A program made the translations under genes and the position numbers. From CAVUXJ01 sp963814975 (GTDB lineage: Bacteria > Acidobacteriota > Vicinamibacteria > Vicinamibacterales > CAVVIG01), in assembly GCA_963814975.1 (NCBI GenBank), contig CAWFFB010000014.1, positions 186,001-250,000 on the forward strand: DNA of 64,000 bases, in the 5' to 3' direction. The notes below the pieces were generated by a model that ran no database searches, had not been told where the DNA came from, and saw only the letters and a program-made list of their open reading frames with translations. Shown here in pieces: positions 58,116 through 64,000 of the stretch (position 1 is its first letter; each line of letters starts with the position of its first letter).

Positions 58116-58700
58116 ATGAAGGCAATCGTCGGCCTTGGAAATCCAGGAGAGCAATACCGGACGACACGGCACAACGTCGGGTTCGAAGTTGTCGACGAAT
58201 TGGCCCGACGCTGGAAGGTGAATCTGAAGGGCTGGAAGGCGGTCGCCGACCTGGCGATGGTGCGTGACCGCGGCGTGCTGCTGGCCGAGCCCCGGACATT
58301 CATGAATGCCAGCGGCGAGGCGGTCAGACGGATCGCGGCCTTCCACAAGATCGATCCGGCCGACGTGCTGGTGGTGGTCGACGAAGTGCAGTTGCCGGTC
58401 GGCCGGCTGAGGATCCGCCCGTTCGGCTCGGCCGGCGGACACAACGGCTTGAAGTCGATCATCGAGCATGTCGGCGAGGCGTTCCCGCGGCTTCGCATCG
58501 GCATCGGCCGCGGGGATCCGCGGTGGGATTTGGCGGATCATGTGCTGGCGACCTTCGGCCGCGACGAACGGGAAGTGATCGATCGGGCCGTTCGGCGCGC
58601 CGCAGATGCGGTCGAAACCTTCGTCGCCGAAGGCATGGCCGTCACGATGAACAGGTTCAACATGGCTGGAGACAAGACCGCAGACGACCAGACGGGCTAG
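58116..58700 (+). CDS. pth: Peptidyl-tRNA hydrolase
   Basis: 194 residues. Frees tRNA from peptidyl-tRNA dropped by the ribosome. IVGLGNPGEQYRTTRHNVGF holds the Asn and catalytic His, LLAEPRTFMNASGEAVRRIA the second Asn, DVLVVVDEVQLPVGRLRIR and GSAGGHNGLKSIIEHVG the rest. ATG at 58116 gives the normal start MKAIVGLGNPG. The usual LPxG in the DEVQLPVG region is kept as LPVG. Confidence 0.95.
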   Translation: MKAIVGLGNPGEQYRTTRHNVGFEVVDELARRWKVNLKGWKAVADLAMVRDRGVLLAEPRTFMNASGEAVRRIAAFHKIDPADVLVVVDEVQLPVGRLRIRPFGSAGGHNGLKSIIEHVGEAFPRLRIGIGRGDPRWDLADHVLATFGRDEREVIDRAVRRAADAVETFVAEGMAVTMNRFNMAGDKTADDQTG

Positions 58701-58802
58701 CGAAAGACGACCAGACGGGCCAGCGAATTCATCGCACGTCCGTGGCGCGCCTCGGCGCGCCGTAACCTTGCCACCGTTCTTACGGTGGCCTCGGCAGTCC
58801 GG

Positions 58803-58843
58803 CCGAAGGTGGTGACTACGACCATCGTAGTGTCCGCCTTCGG
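58803..58843 (+). promoter_or_regulatory. Structured rpsF leader, candidate S6:S18 autoregulatory element
   Basis: Outer stem CCGAAGG (58803-58809) with CCTTCGG (58837-58843), an internal loop and an inner stem CTACGA/TCGTAG with loop CCA. It ends 30 bases before the rpsF ATG. A 5' leader that binds the S6:S18 complex is known for rpsF operons and uses a CCG bulge; a CCG is present at 58834-58836. A second hairpin CCACCG/CGGTGG lies at 58771-58788. Confidence 0.5.
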
Positions 58844-58872
58844 TGGAGCTTCCGAGTCCAGAAGGAGCAGCA

Positions 58873-59322
58873 ATGGCAGACCGGCAGTACGAACTTCTCT
58901 ACATCCTTCCTCCCGACAGCACCGAGCAGCAGGTGGCCGAGCTCCACGAGCAGATCGCGGCGGTGGTGTCACGGCTGAACGGGCAAATCGAAAAGACCGA
59001 CAACTGGGGCCGGCGCCGCCTGGCCTACGAGATTGGGCCTCACAAGGAAGGGGTGTACGTCCTTGAATTGATCAACGGGTCGGGCGACCTGATGAAGGAG
59101 CTCGACCGCCGGCTGAGAGTGCTCGACCAGGTCGTCAGGCACATTGTCGTCCGCGTGGACGAAGAGAAGAAGGTGGTTGATCGAACGAGGACCAAACGGC
59201 AGACCGAATCGGAGCGGCGCCGCGTCAAGCGGGGGCTGCCTCCGGTGCGCCAGCCGGGCGAGGGGCGGCAGGCCGACGGAGACGATGGGGACGACGATCG
59301 CTTTGACGGGGTGGAGGTTTAG
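58873..59322 (+). CDS. rpsF: 30S ribosomal protein S6
   Basis: 149 residues after a strong AGAAGGAG site. Core: YELLYILPPDSTEQQVAELH, KTDNWGRRRLAYEIGPHKEG and VRHIVVRVDEEK. The C-terminal 40 residues are Arg-rich then acidic (GDDGDDDRFDGVEV), an extension over the 95-residue core. S6 binds S18; the genes are 2 bp apart. Confidence 0.96.
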   Translation: MADRQYELLYILPPDSTEQQVAELHEQIAAVVSRLNGQIEKTDNWGRRRLAYEIGPHKEGVYVLELINGSGDLMKELDRRLRVLDQVVRHIVVRVDEEKKVVDRTRTKRQTESERRRVKRGLPPVRQPGEGRQADGDDGDDDRFDGVEV

Positions 59323-59324
59323 CC

Positions 59325-59630
59325 ATGCCATTTGGACAAGGACGCTCGGGCGGTCGCGGCGGCCGTGGCAGCCGGGACAAGAAGGACAAGGAGAAACAGC
59401 AGGGGCAGCGCCGGCCGATGTTCCGCCGCCGCAAGGTCTGCAAGTTCTGCGCGGACAAGATCGACGACATCAACTACAAGGATGTGAAGTTGATCGGCCC
59501 CTTCGTGCCGGAGCGCGGCAAGATCCTGCCGCGCCGCATTTCGGGCACCTGTGCCATGCACCAGCGCAAGCTCCAGACAGCGATCAAGCGTGCGCGTCAG
59601 ATTGCGCTGATTCCGTATGTGACGGAGTAG
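59325..59630 (+). CDS. rpsR: 30S ribosomal protein S18
   Basis: 101 residues. Family core RRRKVCKFCADKIDDINYKD and VKLIGPFVPERGKILPRRIS followed by GTCAMHQRKLQTAIKRARQI ALIPYV (two parts). The N-terminal tail is Gly/Arg/Lys-rich. The CxxC (CKFC) and later Cys suggest the zinc-binding (C+) type. Confidence 0.96.
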   Translation: MPFGQGRSGGRGGRGSRDKKDKEKQQGQRRPMFRRRKVCKFCADKIDDINYKDVKLIGPFVPERGKILPRRISGTCAMHQRKLQTAIKRARQIALIPYVTE

Positions 59631-59632
59631 CG

Positions 59633-59684
59633 CTCAGCGATCAGCTCTCAGCCGTCAGCTGACCACCGAGAGCTGAACGCTGAG
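59633..59684 (+). repeat. Two-step intergenic hairpin, CAGCTCTC/GAGAGCTG family, between rpsR and rplI
   Basis: CTCAGCG (59633-59639) pairs with CGCTGAG (59678-59684), and TCAGCTCTC (59641-59649) with GAGAGCTGA (59668-59676). A further CAGCTG lies in the loop. It begins 3 bp after the rpsR stop. No T-run follows, so it more likely stabilises or processes mRNA than terminates it. Confidence 0.65.
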
Positions 59685-59751
59685 GGCCGCCGGCAGCAGA
59701 GGACTGGGAGCTTCGCCGAGCTGCGAGGCGTCAACTTTTTTTGAGGCGACC

Positions 59752-60204
59752 ATGGAAGTCATATTGAGAGCGCACGTCGAGCACCTCGGAGATCGCGGCG
59801 AGATCGTGAAGGTTGCCGACGGCTACGCACGCAACTACCTGCTGCCGCGCAAGCTGGCCCTGCCGGTGACCGCCGGCAACCGGAAGCAGATCGAGCGGGA
59901 GCGCACCAAGTTCGACGCGAAGGAAGCGGAGGAGCAGAAGGTCGCGCAGGCGATCGCCGACCGGCTGGCGAGCGTCGAGATTGTCATCGCCCGCCGGGTC
60001 GGCGAGACCGATGCGTTGTACGGCTCGGTCACCTCATCCGACATCGCCGAGGCGCTCGCGGCGAAGGGCTTCGAGGTCGATCGTCGCAAGCTGCAGCTCG
60101 CCGAGCCGATCAAGCGGCTCGGCGCGGTCGACCTTCCCGTCAAGCTGCACCGGGGCGTGACGGCGACGGTCAAGGTGAAGGTGGTGGCCGAGGGAACAGC
60201 TTAG
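59752..60204 (+). CDS. rplI: 50S ribosomal protein L9
   Basis: 150 residues, standard length. N-terminal domain MEVILRAHVEHLGDRGEIVK VADGYARNYLLPRKLAL (two parts), the long connecting helix (KQIERERTKFDAKEAEEQKV) and the C-terminal domain YGSVTSSDIAEALAAKGFEV with IKRLGAVDLPVKLHRGV. A T-run (TTTTTTT) lies at the start of its leader, 59732-59738. Confidence 0.95.
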   Translation: MEVILRAHVEHLGDRGEIVKVADGYARNYLLPRKLALPVTAGNRKQIERERTKFDAKEAEEQKVAQAIADRLASVEIVIARRVGETDALYGSVTSSDIAEALAAKGFEVDRRKLQLAEPIKRLGAVDLPVKLHRGVTATVKVKVVAEGTA

Positions 60205-60238
60205 GAAGTCAGAGCTTCCAACTGCTCACTTCTGTTGT

Positions 60239-61591
60239 ATGCCGGGCCCCTCCGTCGCCGAGCGGACGCTTCCCCACAATCTCGAGGCGGAGCGGTCCGT
60301 CCTTGGCGCCATCCTTCTTCACAACGACGCTTTCAACCTCGCCGCCGAGATTATCGACTCCGGCCAGTTCTTCCGTGACGCGCACCGTCGGATCTTCGAC
60401 AAGATGGTGAAGCTCGTCGAGCGGGGCGACGCCATCGATCTGGTGACGCTCAAGGAGGAGCTGGGACGATCCGGCGAGATCGACGAAGTCGGCGGCCCGG
60501 CCTACATCGCGGCGCTGGTCGACGGCGTGCCCCGCTCGACCAACGTCGAGCACTACGCGCGGATCGTCAAGGAGAAGGCGACCCTCCGGAACCTGATCTT
60601 CGCTGCGAACAAGATTGTCGCCGCAGCTTACGCGGGCGAGGAAGACGCCGACGACATCCTCGACGAGGCCGAGCGCTCGATCTTCGCCATCGCTGACGAC
60701 AAGGTGCGGGACGGGTTCGTGTCGCTGCGCCAGCTCGCGCAGTCGAGCTTCGAGACGATCGAGAAGCTCCACGCCAAGAAGGAGCTGATCACCGGGGTCC
60801 CGACCGGCTTCACCGACCTGGACGAGATGACTTCCGGCCTTCAGCCCTCGGATCTGATCATCGTGGCGGCTCGGCCCTCCATGGGGAAGACGAGCCTGGT
60901 GCTGAACATCGCGCAGCACGTCGGGACCAAGACGGACCGGACGGTCGGCCTGTTCAGCCTGGAAATGTCGAAGGAGCAGCTGTTTCTCCGTCTGCTGACC
61001 GCCGAGGCGCGCATCGACGCCCATCGCCTGCGCGGCGGTTTTCTCGGCGAGCGCGACTGGGGCCGGCTCTCCCAGGCGATCGGCACGCTCAGCGAGACCA
61101 AGATCTTCATCGACGATTCGCCCTCGATCGGCGTGCTCGAAATGCGCGCAAAGTGCCGGCGGCTCGCGTCCGAGCACGGGCTGCACCTCGTCATCGTCGA
61201 CTACATTCAGCTGATGCAGGGGCGCGGGCGCTTCGAGAACCGCACCCTGGAGCTCGCCGCGATTTCGCGATCGATGAAGGGGCTGGCGAAGGAGCTCAAC
61301 GTGCCGATCGTCGTGCTGTCCCAGTTGAGCCGCGCTCCCGAAGCGCGCGCCGATCACCGGCCGCAGTTGTCCGACCTTCGCGAATCGGGCGCCCTGGAGC
61401 AGGATGCGGACGTTGTCGTGTTCATCTACCGCCAGGATCGGTACACCGACAAGAACGCGCCGGCGACCGACGCGGAGGGAGTGGCCGAGCTGATCATCGG
61501 CAAGCAGCGCAACGGCCCGACGGGCGTCGTGAAGCTCGCGTTCATACGCGAGTTCACCCGGTTTGAAAACCTCGCGGTGGGGACGGGCTGA
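60239..61591 (+). CDS. dnaB: Replicative DNA helicase
   Basis: 450 residues. N-terminal domain: HNLEAERSVLGAILLHNDAF. RecA-like domain: Walker A ARPSMGKTSLVLNIAQHVG, VGLFSLEMSKEQLFLRLLTA, Walker B LHLVIVDYIQLMQGRGRFEN, LKGLAKELN-like KGLAKELNVPIVVLSQLSRA and DLRESGALEQDADVVVFIYR. DnaB unwinds DNA ahead of the fork. Begins 35 bp after rplI, the widespread rplI-dnaB order. Frame intact. Confidence 0.97.
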   Translation: MPGPSVAERTLPHNLEAERSVLGAILLHNDAFNLAAEIIDSGQFFRDAHRRIFDKMVKLVERGDAIDLVTLKEELGRSGEIDEVGGPAYIAALVDGVPRSTNVEHYARIVKEKATLRNLIFAANKIVAAAYAGEEDADDILDEAERSIFAIADDKVRDGFVSLRQLAQSSFETIEKLHAKKELITGVPTGFTDLDEMTSGLQPSDLIIVAARPSMGKTSLVLNIAQHVGTKTDRTVGLFSLEMSKEQLFLRLLTAEARIDAHRLRGGFLGERDWGRLSQAIGTLSETKIFIDDSPSIGVLEMRAKCRRLASEHGLHLVIVDYIQLMQGRGRFENRTLELAAISRSMKGLAKELNVPIVVLSQLSRAPEARADHRPQLSDLRESGALEQDADVVVFIYRQDRYTDKNAPATDAEGVAELIIGKQRNGPTGVVKLAFIREFTRFENLAVGTG

Positions 61592-61621
61592 GCGTAAACG
61601 CCTCACCGGGACGGGACATTC

Positions 61622-62749
61622 ATGGTCAGACCGACCGTCGCCCGCATCGACCTCGCCGCCCTGAAATCGAACTACCGGCGCATTGTCGAGGCCCTCGGCC
61701 GGGGGCGGCCCCAGCGCATCCCGGGCGTCATCGCGGTCGTGAAGGCGAACGCGTACGGCCATGGGGCGGGCGAAGTCGCCCGCGCGCTCGAGGAGACCGG
61801 CGCCGATCTGTTGGCGTGCGCCGACATCGAGGAAGGCGCCGCGCTCAGGGCCGCCGGCGTCCGCGCGGAGATCCTGGTATTCGGTGCGCTGAGCGTCAGC
61901 GACCTCGACGGCCTGTTCGACTGCCGTCTCACGCCGACAATCTCGTCGCCAGGCGCTGCGCGCGCCGTCCAGGCCGCCGCAGCCCGATACGGCCGGCGCG
62001 TGCGTTACCACCTCAAGATCGACACCGGCATGAACCGGCTCGGTTTCCGTTTCGACAACCTCCGCCGCACCGTGCCCGAGCTGCTGGCCAGCGAAAACCT
62101 GGAGCTCGACGCCGTCTACACCCACTTCGCGACGGCTGACGATGCCGCGAGCCAGTTGTTCGAGAGCCAGCGCGCGCGGTTCGACGCGGCGGTCTCCGCG
62201 ATCGAGACGCTTGGCGCGCGGCCGCGCTACCGGCATGCGGCGAACAGCGCGGCGCTCTTGCGCGATCCGCACGCCTGGTACGACCGTGTGCGTCCGGGCC
62301 TGCTACTGTACGGCGTCGTCCCGCCGCCGTTGACATCCGCCATCGGGCTGACACCCGTGATGACGCTCGGGAGCCGCGTCGTGGCTGTGAAGGGCCTGCG
62401 CCCCGGCGACGTGAGCGGGTACGGTGCGCGGTTCACGGCCGCCCGTCCGACGACCATCGCCATCGTCCCGGCAGGATACGCCGACGGGCTCGATCTGCGG
62501 CTCGGTGGTCGGGGGGCCGTGCTGATCCGGGGCCGCCGCTCGCCAATCATCGGCTCGGTCTGCATGGACATGCTCACCGTCGATGTGACCGGAATGGAAG
62601 TCTCGCCCGGTGACGAGGTCGTGATCGTCGGTCCTCAGGGTGGCGATCGGATCGATGTTCGCGAGATGGCAGCGACGGTCGGATCGATTCCCTGGGAAGT
62701 ATTGTGTCGTGTCGGCTCACGGATCCAACGCGTTTACGACGAACGATAG
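61622..62749 (+). CDS. alr: Alanine racemase
   Basis: 375 residues. Makes D-alanine for peptidoglycan. The PLP lysine is in AVVKANAYGHGAGEVARALE, PLP phosphate-binding and domain features include KIDTGMNRLGFRFDNLRRTV, HAANSAALLRDPHAWYDRVR PGLLLYGVVP (two parts) and the catalytic Tyr in GDVSGYGARFTAARPTTIAI. Start MVRPTVARIDLAALKSNYRR. Gap of 30 bp after dnaB, so probably one transcript. Frame intact. Confidence 0.96.
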   Translation: MVRPTVARIDLAALKSNYRRIVEALGRGRPQRIPGVIAVVKANAYGHGAGEVARALEETGADLLACADIEEGAALRAAGVRAEILVFGALSVSDLDGLFDCRLTPTISSPGAARAVQAAAARYGRRVRYHLKIDTGMNRLGFRFDNLRRTVPELLASENLELDAVYTHFATADDAASQLFESQRARFDAAVSAIETLGARPRYRHAANSAALLRDPHAWYDRVRPGLLLYGVVPPPLTSAIGLTPVMTLGSRVVAVKGLRPGDVSGYGARFTAARPTTIAIVPAGYADGLDLRLGGRGAVLIRGRRSPIIGSVCMDMLTVDVTGMEVSPGDEVVIVGPQGGDRIDVREMAATVGSIPWEVLCRVGSRIQRVYDER

Positions 62750-62759
62750 CCGGAGATCT

Positions 62760-62830
62760 GGTGGATTGGGGACTTGGTGAACTTTCGCCAACTCGCCCAA
62801 CTCACCAAATCGCCAGTTCACCAACTGTAA
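62760..62830. repeat. Intergenic self-complementary words before radA
   Basis: GGGGACTTGGTGAACTTTCG, CCAACTCGCCCAACTCACC and AATCGCCAGTTCACCAAC are related forward and inverted words, with GACTTGGTGAAC against GTTCACCAAC. Similar to 26711-26785. Confidence 0.55.
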
Positions 62831-62840
62831 TAATCAGGTC

Positions 62841-64000
62841 ATGGCGAAGCCTCCCAAGATCGTATTTGCCTGTCAGGAATGCGGGGCGCAGTCCCCAAAT
62901 GGCTCGGCCGCTGCCCGGATTGCGGCGCCTGGAATTCCCTGGTCGAAGAGCGCGCGGAGGCGAGCGAGGGGACGCCGCCTGGTGACCATCGCTACGCCGT
63001 GAGCGGCGCGGCGTCGGCGCGGCTGTACTCCGAGGTCGAGATCGAGCAGCACGCACGGCTGTCGACCGGTATCGACGAGTTCGATCGCGTGCTCGGCGGC
63101 GGGGTCGTGCCCGGATCGCTCGTGCTGCTCGGCGGCGAGCCTGGCATCGGCAAGTCGACGCTGCTGCTCCAGGCCGCCGCGAACATGGCCCGGACCGTCG
63201 GTCCCGTGCTGTACAGCTCCGGCGAGGAATCCGAGCACCAGATCAAGTCGCGCGGGGAGCGTCTCGCGGTCGGAAACGCGCCCCTCTACCTGCTCGCCGA
63301 AACGTGTCTTGAGCACATCCTCGATGAGATCGTCCGCCTCAAGCCGGCGCTCGTCATCGTCGATTCGATTCAGACGGTGTTCTCGCTCAAGTTCCAGTCG
63401 GCGCCGGGCAGCGTGGGACAGGTCCGCGAGGCCGCGACCCAGCTGCTGTTCAAGGCGAAAGGGCAGAACGTGCCCACGTTCCTGGTGGGGCACGTGACGA
63501 AGGACGGCAGTCTTGCCGGCCCGAAAGCACTCGAACACGTGGTCGATACCGTTCTTTACTTCGAAGGGGAGCGGCATCATTCCCATCGGGTCGTGCGCGC
63601 CGTCAAGAACCGCTTCGGCGCCGTCAGCGAGCTCGGCGTCTTCGAGATGACCGCGGCAGGCCTGCGGCCGGTTCCGAATCCGTCGAAAATGTTTCTGGCC
63701 GAACGGCCCTCGAACGCCCCCGGGTCGGCGGTGCTCTGCTCGGTCGAAGGATCGCGCCCGATTCTGGTGGAGGTCCAGGCGCTCGTGAGCTCGACCTCCT
63801 ACGGCACCGCCCGCCGGATGGCGAGCGGGATCGATCAGCAGCGCTTATCGCTGCTCCTCGCGGTGCTCGAGAAGCGCGCCGGCCTCAATCTGCTCGGCGA
63901 CGATGTCTTCGTCAACATCGCTGGCGGGATGACCGTCGACGAACCCGCCTCGGACCTCGGCGTCCTGGCGGCCATCGCCTCGAGCGTCCGCAACCGCGTG
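62841..64000 (+). CDS. radA: DNA repair protein RadA, C-terminus cut by window edge (one frameshift)
   Basis: Branch-migration ATPase of the RecA/Sms family. It begins MAKPPKIVFACQECGAQSP, then one missing base near 62899 changes the frame, after which KWLGRCPDCGAWNSLVEE completes the zinc finger (C-x2-C twice). LLGGEPGIGKSTLLLQAA is Walker A, LVIVDSIQTVFS Walker B and AVKNRFGAVSELGVF the RadA-specific KNRFG motif. About 386 residues are visible; the Lon-like domain is entered at the edge. Confidence 0.93.

Noticed and set aside
60209..62272. Minus-strand 687-codon frame
   Set aside because: Antisense to dnaB and alr, both with complete conserved motifs.

Overview
The window is high-GC DNA that looks like a soil Acidobacteriota chromosome, most plausibly class Vicinamibacteria. 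This is inference from gene content: S46 peptidases, DUF2911, DUF4159, Tat-exported dehydrogenases paired with c-type cytochromes, a LolB-like/ispE/prs/rplY/pth block, and the palindrome GTCCGGCTGAAGCCGGAC. No rRNA gene is present to settle taxonomy. About half of the long genes are broken by single-base frameshifts that are restored by one-nucleotide changes. I read these as uncorrected indel errors and annotate the genes as whole.

Layout. (a) 1-9.97 kb, accessory catabolism and electron transfer: a partial TcuA-like flavoprotein, a Tat-exported DAO-family flavoenzyme fused to cytochrome c, a Vgb-like propeller fused to cytochrome c, a tripartite tricarboxylate transporter (tctA plus a tctC-tctB fusion), and a Tat-exported ThDP enzyme followed by a small cytochrome c. 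(b) 10-19.4 kb: exported amidohydrolase, NHL propeller protein, DUF2911, S46 dipeptidyl-peptidase, DUF4159, a cardiolipin-synthase-like phospholipase D, DUF4956 membrane protein, YajQ. (c) 19.6-26.6 kb: Lhr helicase, a small coiled-coil protein and a SagB-type nitroreductase, all in a zone of dense frameshifts apart from the small protein. (d) 26.9-39.2 kb: a complex I operon nuoABC-gmhA-nuoDEF-nuoH-nuoJKLMN, with nuoG and nuoI absent and a heptose isomerase gene inside. (e) 39.3-48.4 kb: selA, two small cytosolic proteins, a cold-shock gene, purH, a SoxCD-like sulfite/sulfane dehydrogenase pair and a PQQ dehydrogenase. (f) 48.5-52 kb, minus strand: heptose/LPS operon (Trm112-like, family 9 glycosyltransferase, O-antigen ligase, heptose-7-phosphate kinase). 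(g) 52-64 kb, plus strand: TPR protein, LolB-like lipoprotein, ispE, tRNA-Gln, prs, rplY, pth, rpsF, rpsR, rplI, dnaB, alr and the start of radA, a conserved housekeeping run.

Functionally, electrons from several periplasmic oxidations (DAO-type, ThDP, sulfite and possibly PQQ substrates) appear to go to c-type cytochromes, while NADH enters through complex I. gmhA in the nuo operon and the heptose kinase/transferase operon 20 kb away belong to one pathway for inner-core LPS heptose.

The most unusual non-coding signal is a set of AT-richer, self-complementary short words that fill many intergenic gaps, plus a dispersed repeat of about 65-75 bp found at the 5' ends of soxD and ispE and, in divergent form, upstream of the ThDP gene.
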